DNA of 64,000 nucleotides from Rostrohypoxylon terebratum (Eukaryota > Ascomycota > Sordariomycetes > Xylariales > Hypoxylaceae). Position 1 is the first letter of the stretch, and each line of letters starts with the position of its first letter. The translations under genes were made by a program, and so were the position numbers. The DNA lies in the NCBI GenBank assembly GCA_022497145.1, contig MU385857.1, forward strand, positions 682,001 to 746,000. Direction: 5' to 3'. Below, piece after piece: positions 34,104-45,928 of this stretch. A model generated the notes under the pieces. The model made no database searches. It was not told the origin of the DNA and saw only the letters and a list, made by a program, of their open reading frames with translations.

Positions 34104-37100
34104 GATGACTCGGTATAACACGGGGGTGTGGGGTATAAATTTATGGTAGACAGAAGAAGGTCGATGGTATCTGTGTTGGAAACTATGTCAAGACACGGTG
34201 ACGGTTAGCACAATTATGCACCATCAGGCTGAGCTAGGCCTATGAGTCACAAAAGTCCTACACCGAATTGGATATGGCCTGTGTCCAAGAGAGAGAGATG
34301 TTACAATTGACCACTTGACATTGGTCAATCAATAGGAGTTGGCACGAGATGATAAGAAATATATAGATGGTACTAGGGCTTGGTGGTTCTGAGGGATGAG
34401 ACAAGAAGAGAGGAGTTGACCTTACTTAAGAGGCAAATATAATGGGATGGGTGAACTAATGTATAAAAAGGCCCACGGATGATGCTGTGTGTATTTGCTG
34501 ACAGAACTCGTGGGGATCGGGATGCGGACGTGCGATTTGCAAGAAACGGGACTAAAAAAGTCGAACGATCTGCTCGAGTAGGATAGGACTGAGAAAATAG
34601 GCAAACAATTTTGTCGAAGTCAAAAGAGTAGTGAGGAGTGAGAATGGCGCGTCAATCGATCTTCACAAGCTAAACTACCTACGTAGCCAGTGTTACAGGT
34701 AGGACACAATCAAACAGGACAGAGTGGAAAAGCGGGAGAGTGGGCAAAAAAGAATAGGACAAAATGTGGCAGCCTGTACAGAAGATCGTTGTTAATAAGC
34801 CGGCGTGGTTTGGAGAGGCTTCGTCGAGAAGGAGGACGCGGGCGGATGACGAGGGAAATCAAGGAAGAGAGCTGGAAGAAGGTCTTGGGACGTTGAGATG
34901 ATGAGAACTTGAGAAGTCGTTCAAAAGGATGGAGAATTTAGGCAGCAGCCGTTCCATTATGGGTGTACCCCTGTCCATGCCATGTCTGTCAAAGTATTTC
35001 AAGTTACTCGACTAAAGTTCTAGGTCGAGATTGATAGATCTAAAGGTATAACCCACTGTCTTCGACCCCAAAAATGTCGGCTACCAACACTTCTGCATTA
35101 CTTCTGCACTAGCATGAAGTACTCGCCAAAGTCCTAGTGTACCTCTTGGAAAGGTAACTCCAGCTGCGCCTTCCCAGCGCCTCACACTAAACCAATAGTA
35201 GTGGAGTACGAGACCCGTTTTCTCGCACTTCCTCCTCCCTACAAAGGGTCTCATAATATTAATACATCATACTATTTAAAACACTACGGACGTACTATGT
35301 ATTTACTAGGTAGGTATTGACTGTGCCAGTAAACTGCATACATGCTATGACTCTATCGCTACCAGTGGGAAGTGAACATAAGAAGAAGAAGACCCTTAAG
35401 AGAACATGTCTCCCCAATTTCTTGCATCTCGTCTATCACAACAATGGATCTCAATTGGCGTGTTATCTGTATTATTTACATTCGGTCGTGTTTGGACAGA
35501 ATACGTTGACGACGTTGGTAAAATGCAACTTTAATTGTTTAACGGCGGAAATATGCATAATGATAGCTTGCTGGCAGTTCTCATCAGATCGACACAAGCT
35601 GTGGTACATGCAGTAAGTACATGCTAACATCAAGGTTTGCGCTAAGCCTTAGAATTCATTTATTAATAATACATACTTCGTACCCCCGCTTGGTAATACA
35701 TAGTAGGAGTACCCCGTGGACCTGGTAATCCATCCATTGTCTATCGCACTGGCATTCCAATACGTGCAGCACTATCGGTGCATCTGCACATCGAGGTTCC
35801 GTACCCTTCTCTGGCCACAATTCCCCCAGAAATATCCCTTGTACCTTGCTGTGTAACGAGAATCAGTAGCAGGAAGCCATTAAGAGCCCGGAATGGACAA
35901 TTGTCTATTTTCCAGTGGTTCAAACAACGAAGGTCGACCAACAATCCAGGCCTGCCGAATGGTTTATTATTCTTCTCAGTTGTCCGGTGACATCTAAGTT
36001 TTGATTTCACATTCGGCTCCGGGAACAACGATAGACTCCGATTCGGAAATATGATTTCTAGGGCTACAAGAATCTATCCGAGCGGCGAGTTTTTTTTTTT
36101 TTCCTTTTTTTCTTTAGTGCCAAGTGACGTCAATTAATGGCTGCAACATTGTACTACTACTAGGTAGACATAGGTATAGCCCGTATATTAGTACATACTA
36201 GGTACATACTACTACTGCGTAGTGTGTTCCGTACTATTAGGTATACTAGGTACCAATAGTTGCAGTAATAAGGGGCACCTGTCCTAATCTCTTCGATTAT
36301 CCCGTATTATTATGCTCGCAAATGCGAAAATGCAGAGTTGATAATAACCACTAATCCGCATCGGCGTACTTCCACAGTCCTAGGTAAGCTGGTAAGGTTG
36401 TTGTTCGTATAGAACCTCGTTAAGGCAATTGTAGATCGATAACTGATTTTGATCTCTTATCAACCCCCCGGGGGGAGGAGCGGATGGGCACATGAGCACC
36501 TGAGCAATGATACCGAGTCACTTCAAAGTTCGAATGTTACTTCCAATCGGGTATCTCCACAATTAAGGCTAATACAAATATTGTTTTAGTAAGGCGGGGA
36601 TATGATTGGAAGGGTCGGGGGTCGGTCGACCTGCCGTTTGCCGAGAAAACCTCCTGCCAACTTTTGACCCCCCTGAAATGACCTGAATGGGGGGAATCAC
36701 ATCATTAATTCAGTGGGATCGAATGAAGCGTTGACACAGAGCAATTGCTGTTGACTCATAAATCTTGGTCAGATTGGTGCATAACCGCACATAACTAAGG
36801 TTACAATAGCTGCATTCGGTTTGCAAGCATTGGTTGCATAGTGCATATTATGCATTCCCGTGTAAGCCATTGCTGCACAATATTAGCACAATATGAACAT
36901 TAAACCAATTCTCGTTGAATACGCAGAATACCTACCTAGGTCCTAGGTAGGTAGGTACTACTAGGTAGGTCCTAGGTCCTAGGTAACACGCAAAATATGC
37001 AGGTTCGACTGTGACTACGTAGTACTACGTATGTAGTAGAAGCAACCAAGATTCGGTCTGTTTGAAAAGAGAAAATAAAAGAAAATCCGCTCTCCAACCA

Positions 37101-37939
37101 CATCCCAATCCACACATCCACACATCCATCCACATTTCACCAATATTCATCCACAGTCATCCCCCATCCTTGATATATCCTTGGCGACGATTGGCTAACA
37201 CGTAACCTTGCTGCATCGACAAGTCTCTATCCACTATCCACTATACATGCCCGTGTTCATCAGCCCTATCGATCGAATAAGGTTTAATCGGGTTTAAATG
37301 GTCTTTAATATGTTTACGGGTCCGTGATGACGACGATAGCTTCGGCCAATGGCCTTGTCGCGAATTCAGAAGCCTTCTCGGCTTCCTGACCTCCCAAGGT
37401 GCCGGTCCTATGCTGTACACTCCTACACTACCTAGTAACATCGTCGCACCTGCGCGTCAATGAAATTTCGGTGCCTGAGACTCTAGGGACTTTTTAATCA
37501 CACATCACAGATCTCAGTACTAGATATACGTAACCTAGATGCGCACCATCAACCAAATTGATCAACATTTCGGTGTACTTAAGCGCAGGCAGATGTTTTG
37601 CAGGAGATTATCACGCTAATCACTAAACCTGGTAGACTATCCTATTAACTAGGTAGGTAGTAACGTACTACGTATGTCATACACACCTCATTCATGGACG
37701 TCGGCATAGTATTATCAGTCGAATTAAAAAAAAACATATACGACCTATCAAAACATATAATTTTTCTTTGACGCCGCGCCATTCCGGCTCCCAAGCAAAC
37801 ATAAGCGACCATGTGCCCATAGACGAAGGATAAAATTTCCCTTGGCCGATTTCTACCCATGTCCCCAAGCGGAGGGGATCATCCCCAAATAACGTCACTC
37901 GAATTCACACGTGCTGTTCAATTTTCGGTAGGCCAGGAG
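34104..37939. other. 3.8-kb gene-free region, motif-dense
   Basis: Upstream region of the C2H2 gene and downstream of the small Pro-rich gene. No ORF has a recognisable product. It holds a perfect CRE-type palindrome TGACGTCA at 36125-36132, a long T-rich tract at about 36090-36116 and dense CCTAGG-type motifs at 36160-36260 and 36931-37030. Confidence 0.6.
36931..36980. repeat. Palindromic CCTAGG motif array
   Basis: Arms cctacctagg (36931-36940) and cctaggtagg (36942-36951) are perfect inverted repeats separated by one base, followed by further ctaggtaggt and cctaggt copies. This is the clearest example in the window of a dispersed motif family. Confidence 0.75.
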
Positions 37940-38728
37940 CTAATATCTTTTTGGCTTGCGGGGACGGTTAGAGGCTCCCCTCGAGATAGACGGTCTATCC
38001 TTTGCGGGAGGAGAAGGAGGGCAAGGCGAAACAGTATAACCCCTCAGGTCCTTCAAGTCCAACTCCTCATCATCGCTGCACTCACTTATGCCGTTGCTGT
38101 CTCTTCTAACTAATCTTCCAGGTTGCGAAACAGACGTTACTAACTCGGGCCTCATCGGCCTACTGGCAGGCTTAAGGCCAGAGGGGTGTCGAGGCTGAGG
38201 TGGTCGAACTGTCTCTCTTTGCGAAGTACTCGCATAGCTTGTAGGTGCAGGCCTCGCCTGTCTGGGCGGCTCGTAACCGAACTGTCCGTGGACACTATGT
38301 TGTCGAGCTGCGTCGTACCCCTGAGTGACCCTCGGGCTCGCAACTGGGACTTCTCTCACATTAGTTTCCCTCGGCGGAGTCGAACGATACGGCTTATGCT
38401 TCTGCTGACCTTCACGTAAGTAGGCGTCCGGTGGAAGTTGTTGGTTTTGGTCGTACTGCTGAGCATAAGACTGAGGAGGAGGTCGAGGTCTTTGCGAATA
38501 CTCTGGGTTCCAGACTCTACGGGGATCTTGAGATGGCTGACGATGGGAAGGTCCAGGATGATCTAAGGAGACCCCCACCCGAAAGGTCGACGAATTACCA
38601 TAACCACGCATCGTATCGTGGTGGGCTGTCTGAGGCCGCTGTCCGTATGAGCGCGGTGCCTCGCGGGCATACGCGGTAACTGGACGTTGGTTCTCCTGCC
38701 TCTCGCTATAAGAATCAGAAAAGCACAT
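37940..38728 (-). CDS. Hypothetical Pro/Arg/Gln-rich disordered protein
   Basis: A 262-residue open frame with no domain I recognise. Composition is low-complexity: rich in Pro, Arg, Gln, Ser and Tyr with PPR/RPP segments, an acidic patch (ECSDDEELDLKDLRGY) near residue 220 and a basic tail (RPRKPKRY) that could act as a nuclear-localisation signal. The frame stays open upstream of the chosen Met to an in-frame stop, and the sequence upstream also looks protein-like, so an additional 5' exon is possible. Supported as coding by length, absence of stops and the compact acidic motif; otherwise an orphan. Confidence 0.6.
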   Translation of the reverse strand: MCFSDSYSERQENQRPVTAYAREAPRSYGQRPQTAHHDTMRGYGNSSTFRVGVSLDHPGPSHRQPSQDPRRVWNPEYSQRPRPPPQSYAQQYDQNQQLPPDAYLREGQQKHKPYRSTPPRETNVREVPVASPRVTQGYDAARQHSVHGQFGYEPPRQARPAPTSYASTSQRETVRPPQPRHPSGLKPASRPMRPELVTSVSQPGRLVRRDSNGISECSDDEELDLKDLRGYTVSPCPPSPPAKDRPSISRGASNRPRKPKRY

Positions 38729-39786
38729 CTGGAAGTTGCCGTTAATATCGGGTTTTGTAGTAATTGAATTTCTGAATATGTTCTGATCAAAATGAATGTA
38801 GTGAATGAGATGCTATGCCAGATAGCTATGGTATAGGTAATTGCAATAATGTGTTTCTAGAAAAGAATGAAAACCGCTTTGACCGGGGGCATTTATTAAA
38901 TGGGAAAAATAATGAACGAAGATATTGTCATGAATCTGGACATTTTCGTGATATCAAGGTGCCCGACGTGTTGTTTTGAGTCAACGGTGGTCATCTTCAG
39001 TTAAACAAGGCCGACTTTTTCTTGGTGATGTTCAGGACGAACAAAGGCACCAAATACACAGCCAGACACCACCATAAAGGACGTCTCTTTGTTTCATCAT
39101 CTGGTGAACAATAGCATTCTCTAGGATGAAGAAGCCATAGATGCTTGTTTATCAATCCAATGATTGCCAGGCGAAACACCTGATGACGTTCGAAGCATAG
39201 GCATGATGTACTAGCAACAATAAGTGAAGCAATCATTAGTCAGTTCTTACCTCGGCACATGTTCAAAATACTATGTGTAAAGATATCACCCTTAAAATAG
39301 CATATGAATTTAGGTAATTTAGCTTCATGATTATCTGTTATAACCTACCTATGCGCTTCTGAGACTTCAGAAATTATTCTTGTACCACCTACTTGGATTT
39401 TTCTCTAACGTTTGCGTGTATAACGTCTACGCCACGTAGTAGATTCCCCATGGCCACGGTATTACTTAGTAGCACACTTCGTAAGTTTCCAGAGTAGGAG
39501 TGAAAAGTAGGTATGGAAACGCCATACCTGGCTGAAGTCATAAATTCTTCGCTTTGTAACAACTTTTTGGAATTCATTCTATTATCATCGAGGCTGAAGC
39601 TGAAGCTTCTAAACAAAAAGTCATGTCTTTGTCACTTGATCGATTGTCTTTACACAATCAGAACATAATTGTCATATTTGACCTACTTGAAGTCGCCTGC
39701 TTGTCACTAATTCTGGGTTTGGTGCCTGACGCCACCTAGAACGTAACTCCCTCATGAATCATCGAGGTTGGTAGCATATCCTGAAA
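38729..39786. other. Intergenic spacer between two orphan genes
   Basis: AT-rich divergent spacer. ORFs of 60-79 codons are not supported. Nothing recognisable is seen. Confidence 0.5.
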
Positions 39787-40581
39787 ATGGAATCTATCAA
39801 AACGTGGTTCAGTCCTAAGAAAGGGAAAGAGCTCCAACGCAATACGAAGAGTGAGCATCGAGTTGACTCCCTGCCGGAAAGCTTCTCCAGTACACAAGAA
39901 GCCAGAGTATGTCGTGGGCGACGTAATGTTATCTGCGCCTCCACAACAAATTTCGAACCTCGTACCCAAGGCCGTGAAGCAACAATCGCGTACCTTGAGT
40001 CTGGGGCGACGTCCGACCTTTCTTGGCTGCTCAGTGAACGCGACCGCGCCGAAAGACTTGTGTCTCAAGGTCCGAAGACGAAAGCCACTCAAGAAGTCTT
40101 AGACATAATTCGTAAGCCGAGTATCAAGTCAGTCGAGAAGTTTAATCGTGTCTACATGCAGGCTGAAATGTTAATGAAATACGGCATCGCCGGCGAAATA
40201 GTTTACAACTATAGTAGACCCCTGAGCTGGAACAAGGCTAACGTGTCAAAGTTGTCTTCAATGCAACTTAGGAATTTGAATGCCGTGATGAAAGTAACTG
40301 ACAGGTTCTCGAGCGATACCTCAAGTATCCCACGTAGTCCTCCGACTCCTATCGATTGGGTTGATCTTGGGGCATCGAGGACCACGACCTTTCGTGACGA
40401 CAGTCAACTATCTATTGTAAGTGAACCTGGCGGTTGGAGGGACTTGCCGCTTTCCCCATCAGTACAGGACGACAATCTTGCAGATGAATGGGCGGTTGAG
40501 GAAGCTCAAATCGTTACGGTAACAAGGGTACCTCTGAAAGAAGCTCATATAGTGAAGTGCGAAAGTCGACAATCTGAATGA
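39787..40581 (+). CDS. Hypothetical protein
   Basis: An intronless 264-residue frame, no family recognised. The first 60 residues are basic (MESIKTWFSPKKGKELQ...). The middle (about 85-185) is predicted by eye to be helical and soluble, with regularly spaced charged residues and a RDRAERLVS segment. The C-terminal third is acidic with Pro-rich stretches. No signal peptide or membrane segment. It could be a lineage-restricted gene. Coding status rests only on length and on protein-like composition. Confidence 0.55.
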   Translation: MESIKTWFSPKKGKELQRNTKSEHRVDSLPESFSSTQEARVCRGRRNVICASTTNFEPRTQGREATIAYLESGATSDLSWLLSERDRAERLVSQGPKTKATQEVLDIIRKPSIKSVEKFNRVYMQAEMLMKYGIAGEIVYNYSRPLSWNKANVSKLSSMQLRNLNAVMKVTDRFSSDTSSIPRSPPTPIDWVDLGASRTTTFRDDSQLSIVSEPGGWRDLPLSPSVQDDNLADEWAVEEAQIVTVTRVPLKEAHIVKCESRQSE

Positions 40582-40884
40582 ACTCTCTGGAAGAGTTCCC
40601 GCCAAACTAGCGGATATACCTTCTTACCGTTGAGGTATATTTTGACGGCATGATATTTGAATAGGTATTAGTGATAAGAATATACGTATCGATTTGATCC
40701 TTGCTTAAGGTTAATGATGTGATGTGACTTGACAGACTACAGTTATGAACCTGTCATCAAATGTGATGTTCAAGTATCGGAGGATGTACGGTTTGAAGAG
40801 CATCGTGATTGATCAACCTAAACTATGTAGGCGAAGGCAATGTATTTCCTATAGATCCACGAGATGCCTTCCTGTTGAAACTTT
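40582..40884. other. Convergent 3' spacer
   Basis: Short AT-rich stretch between the convergent hypothetical gene and the RidA-family gene; probably both terminators. No specific element was recognised. Confidence 0.5.
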
Positions 40885-41534
40885 TTATGGGAGGGCAATG
40901 CACTCGATCTCAACGTCGACACCCTTAGGTAGCTGCTTGACAGCCACGCAGCTACGGGCGGGTTTGTGTGTGAACCACTTCGCGTACTCGACGTTCATAT
41001 CGGCAAACAGGGACATGTCGGCAAGGAAGATGTTGACTTTGACCACCTTCTCGATAGAAGAACCAGCAGCAGTGAGAACAGCCTTCAAGTTCGAGATGCA
41101 AGATGCTGTCTTCTCGCCGATGGTTCCTTCGACTAGATTCCCTTGAGCGTCACAAGGGATCTGGCCAGAGCAATAGATAGCAGTGGGTGTCTTGATGGCA
41201 TGGGACTAATAGTCGCGGTCAGCTCCCATATAGGTAGATTTTTCCAAAAACTTTCAAAATTTATGAATCCGTACATAAGGGCCAGCAGCTACGGGTTCAA
41301 TATGTAATTAGTAATGATCCGATTAACATTGGGGCCCCCTCTCGAGGACTATTAGTTCCACTTACGAGGAGCAGCGTCCTTAGCGAAAACGTGAGTGATG
41401 TCGGACATAGTGCGGATTGGAATTGACGTTATTGAAATGAGAGGTTTTCGTGAGATCGAATTCGAAATTAAGCCACGACGTAAAGTGGAGGAGAGAATTG
41501 ATGGAAGTGGAAATGCTCGACGAGCTACTGGCAT
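40885..41534 (-). CDS. RidA/YjgF-family 2-iminobutanoate deaminase, mitochondrial (Hmf1/Mmf1)
   Basis: Hydrolyses reactive enamine/imine intermediates from PLP enzymes and protects branched-chain amino-acid metabolism. Minus-strand exons: 41534-41366, a 14-nt microexon 41288-41275, and 41205-40885, giving 167 residues. The microexon restores the invariant AGPYSHAIKTP block: it encodes part of PAGPY and the last exon starts with SHAIK. Family motifs YCSGQIP and the C-terminal ARSCVAV..LPKGVDVEIECIA (catalytic Arg) are present. The first about 40 residues are Arg/Ser-rich without acids, a mitochondrial presequence; an internal Met (residue 43, MSDITHVF) could start a cytosolic form, so dual targeting is plausible. 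Without the microexon the frame breaks. Confidence 0.92.
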
Positions 41535-42882
41535 AGCTCTAGTTTATCTAGTTTATTAAGTAGCAAACGTATGGGCCTCGACGGTGATGAATACTTTATG
41601 AATACTTTGTAATCGGTCATAGTCAACAAGGTCAACAAGAGGGCGTGGAGATTTTTGTAGCCACTTAGAGTTCAAATTGAGCTCCGTACTTCGGCCCTCC
41701 GGCTTTGGTGGGTGGAGGTTCTACGTTTGCCAAGCTCCGTGTTACATGAGCTACACACATCTAAACGGTAACCTTGAAAGTTTAAAATCTTTAGCGATGG
41801 ACACCTTATGTAAATTTATTTAGGGCCTAGGGCGTTTTATGTCGGTACAGACGTTACCATGAGGTCACGGTAGCTTAGACTGGTAGGTGGTATTTTGTTT
41901 GTCGGTAGATGCCTAAAGATGCATCTAATGCACGTGCGCTTAGGACCTTACATAGGTATAAATATCATTGATAATTTTTCGTTTCCGATGGGATGGATAC
42001 CGTATTTTGTTTGTTTGTGTCTCTCGGTGTCGTTGAATTTGATGCAGAAAAGAAGTACACAGATAAGATCTTTTAGAGTCGATAAGATTTCGGTATGAGC
42101 CGTCTTGGTGGACGTCGTGGGTCATCGATGTCGTTTCTCAAATGTTGTTTCAAACTCAACTTAGAGTCTTAGACCCAACGCCTAACAAGATCCATGGTTG
42201 ATTCAGGTTTTGCGGGTTTTGTAGGCTTAAATGGATCCTTCCACTATTATTTTGGCTCTACTATGTACTAAAAAAGGGGGTCGTGAGGCTGAGGTGTTGC
42301 CAAGTGGCCAGAATTCACTCGATAACCCCTGGAAGTCTTGAAGAGCTGGAAGAGGTACATCTGGGCAAGTGCTAGGAAAGCGCAGCACTGGAGTACCCAG
42401 TACACCTCACACACCTAGTACTAGTAGGCTAGTACTACACTTTACCTAGTACCTAGTACTCTTTACGTAGTACAGGGTGGGAACGCGGACAACTCGCGCC
42501 GCAACGCTGTAGCTTCCCCTGCGTTAAGACATTAAGATTTTACTCAAGGGCCGTCTTTCTTTAATAATATTTCTTCTTAAATCACCAACTTTCGTCCTTC
42601 CGACACTTCGGCGCCAACCATCGCAGTATTCGGCCTACTCATTGGCCATATGGTTGGTTGAATTACTTACTTTTTCTTTGTTTCTGTAAGTATCTTTACA
42701 TACCTTCTCTACCTAGATAACGTGCAAGGGTGCCGGCTGTCCTCATGTTGTGACACGTCAAATGCGACGTAATCGTCCGAATCAAGAATCATCACATCAA
42801 AACTCAGCGCCTCGCCCAGCTAACTCCCAATTCTCGCCAGTTTTCACACATCAATTTCTTCTGAACTGCGCTCGTTTACACT
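41535..42882. other. Divergent spacer between RidA-family gene and PMT4
   Basis: No gene is seen. A dense CCTAGTAC/TACCTAG motif cluster occupies about 42411-42472. The region ends in the PMT4 leader. Confidence 0.6.
42411..42472. repeat. Cluster of CCTAGTAC-type motifs
   Basis: At least six overlapping copies of cctagta/ctagtac/tagtact in 62 bp, including the palindrome ctagtactag. Same motif family as at 2511 and 36931. Confidence 0.6.
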
Positions 42883-45358
42883 ATGTCGACTACTCCGCAG
42901 GGTAGTCTGCGCCAGCGGAACGTACCCGGTTCTTCCAAAAAGAAGAATGGGAGTCCTACTGGCACGGATTCAGAGGTCGATAGCCTCGACAAGCTCGTCA
43001 GAAAGCAGATCGCTAGTCCAGCCGCCTCAGAACTAGATTATAAGATCGCATTCGTTATCATCACCGTCCTGGCTTTCATTTCTCGATTTTGGGGTATTAG
43101 CCATCCGAACGAGGTCGTTTTTGATGAGGTCCACTTTGGTAAAGTAAGAAGACACCGCCTTTAGATATACCACCCAACTTTGGGTAAAGTATGTCATTGA
43201 GAATACTGAGCTTACGCCCATTTTCTTGCTATCTAGTTCGCCTCCTATTACCTCGAGAGAACCTACTTCTTCGATGTTCACCCGCCGTTCGGAAAATTAC
43301 TCTTCGCCCTTATGGGATGGCTTGTAGGATATGACGGACACTTCCATTTCGAGAATATCGGCGATTCGTACATTGCGAACAAGGTCCCCTATGTCGCTTT
43401 TCGCGCCATGCCCGCACTACTTGGCTCCTTGACCGTTTCCGTTACCTATCTTATTATGTGGGAGTCTGGATATAGCTTGCCCGCTTGTATCGTTGCTGCC
43501 GGTCTTGTTTTGTTGGACAATGCCCACATTGGTCAGACTCGCTTGATTCTGCTAGATGCCACGCTTGTACTTGCCATGGCATGCTGTCTGCTATGCTACA
43601 TCAAGTTCTACAAGCTACGACATGAGCCTTTCAGCCGCAAGTGGTGGAAGTGGCTTATCCTGACTGGGTTTGCTCTTTCGTGTGATATTTCTACGAAGTA
43701 TGTCGGCCTCTTCGCCTTCGTTACGATTGGTTCTGCAGTCATCATTGATTTGTGGGATTTGCTCGATGTTAAACGACCTGGTGGTGCATTGAGCTTACGA
43801 GAATTCGGGTACCACTTTGGCGCTCGTGCTCTTGGGCTGATTGTCTTGCCTTTCCTATTTTATCTGTTCTGGTTCCAGGTCCACTTTGCCATTTTGACGC
43901 GATCCGGACCTGGTGACGACTTCATGACTCCCGAGTTTCAGGAGACCTTGTCCGACAACGTTATGCTTGCGAACTCTCTTAACATTGAGTACTACGACAC
44001 CATTACGATTCGACACAAAGAGACCAAAGCATATCTACACAGTCATGACGCAAACTATCCTCTTCGTTATGACGATGGCCGAGTTTCCAGCCAAGGTCAA
44101 CAGGTCACGGGATACCCATACAATGATACCAACAACTACTGGCAGGTTCTCCCCGTTACTAACGACAACCAATTGGGCCGCCATGTCAAGAATCACGAAC
44201 TTGTACGACTGCGACACTTAGTAACTGATACAGTCTTGCTATCCCATGATGTTGCTTCTCCTTACTATCCCACAAACCAAGAATTCACTACTGTTTCTAT
44301 GGAAGATGCGTACGGAAGTCGCGCTGCGGACACCCTCTTCGAGATTAGAATCGAGCATGGCAAGCCTAACCAGGACTTCAAGAGTGTTTCTAGCCACTTC
44401 AAGCTTATTCACAACCCAAGCAAGGTTGCGATGTGGACCCATACGAAGCCCCTTCCCGAATGGGGCCACAAACAGCAGGAGATCAATGGAAACAAGCAGA
44501 TCGCTCCCAGCTCTAATGTCTGGATTGTGGAGGACGTCCCATCTGTCCCGGCGGATTCTCCCCGCCGCCAGAAGGAAGAGCGTAAGGTCAAGAGCCTTCC
44601 TTTCCTCAGGAAATGGTTCGAGTTGCAGCGTTCTATGTTCTGGCACAACAACCAATTGACCAGCAGCCACCCATACGCTAGCCAGCCTTACCAGTGGCCA
44701 TTCCTATTACGAGGTGTCAGCTTCTGGACCCAGAACGAGACTCGCCAGCAAATTTACTTCTTGGGTAACCCTATCGGCTGGTGGATCGCTAGCAGTCTGA
44801 TCGCTGTTTACGCTGGAATCATCGGCGCTGATCAAGTCTCTCTACGCCGTGGTGTTGATGCCTTGGATCACCGTAAGTTTCCTTTCAATCTCATTTCGTG
44901 CCCAGCCAGCTAACTTTATCAAAGGCACACGCTCTCGTCTTTATAACTCCACTGGGTTCTTTTTCCTAGCATGGGCCACCCATTACTTCCCATTCTATCT
45001 TATGGGACGCCAGCTCTTCCTTCATCATTACCTCCCTGCCCACCTTACCTCGTGTCTTATCGTTGGCGCCTTGCTGGAGTTCGTCTTTAATGCAGAGCCC
45101 TCCGCAGAGGAGCCAACGTACTACGAGATCAAGTCGGGCAAGAAGCGCGCTCCTGGTCCCCGACGACACATCACCGCCCGAGAGCGGTTCGCCGGTCAGA
45201 GTATGGTCCCTGCATGGATCGCGTGTGGCGTTATCTTAACATTGGCTTTTGCCGGCTGGTACTTCTTCTTGCCGCTCACCTACGGCTACCCCGGCCTCAG
45301 CGTCGACCAAGTCCTTCGGCGAAAGTGGCTCGGATATGACCTCCACTTCGCCAAATAA
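42883..45358 (+). CDS. PMT4: Protein O-mannosyltransferase, PMT4 subfamily
   Basis: ER membrane enzyme that transfers mannose from dolichol-phosphate-mannose to Ser/Thr of secretory proteins; Pmt4 acts preferentially on membrane-anchored and GPI clients. Exons 42883-43143, 43237-44872 and 44925-45358 give 776 residues (yeast Pmt4 is similar in length). The Asp-Glu loop FDEVHFGKFASYYL is at about 81-94, continuing into DVHPPFGKLL. Multiple membrane segments flank a lumenal MIR region (about 320-520) containing repeated HSH/HDV motifs, QQVTGY and QQEINGNK. The motif GWxVGYDGHFHF and the MIR wording are characteristic of the PMT4 rather than PMT1/2 branches. Intron 1 splits between GK and FA. 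Confidence 0.96.
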
Positions 45359-45928
45359 AAGGTGAAGAGATATTACAATAAACCCAACTATGGGTCAGGT
45401 GATCGAATGACTAGTTGAGGTTATAATCTTGGTATGTAAAACCATAATTACGCGCGGAGGAGTGCGAAGATAGACAAACAAAGGTGTACAATCAAGCGGC
45501 ATCTACGAGGCGAACAATGGATAGCCTGGGCAGGCTTTGCGCGATAAAAAAAGACCAGGGTGATTGATGGAAATATGAAAAAGTTCGGTTTTTGCAATAA
45601 CGCGATGAGGAGAGGAAGACGCCAAGGCGATTGGCCCAGTTACCTAATCGGAACTTTGTTCTGTAAAACCATGTAAAGACTTAAGATTACGCATGAATCA
45701 AACAAATCTCATTTCTCATGACATATTACTATGTGGCTAAGCTAAGCTAAGCTAAGCTGAGGTGTTGGTGACCCGTACGCCGTCTACCGATATGAATAAG
45801 GAGATTACCATGCGTCCCTTCTTTGGGGATATCCTTAGACTTCCTATACATCGTAGACCCGCGTAGCCTGGCTAGGCTGGGTAGCATTAGATGATAAATT
45901 CACCTACATCCGGGCATTGTCACGCCTA
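45359..45928. other. Convergent 3' spacer with GCTAA repeat
   Basis: Holds the 3' ends of PMT4 and of the flavoprotein gene. Contains the tandem repeat at 45736-45760. No gene is seen. Confidence 0.55.
45736..45760. repeat. Tandem pentamer GCTAA, 5 copies
   Basis: Four perfect copies and one with a single mismatch. A shorter run of the same unit occurs near 30229-30240. Confidence 0.8.
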
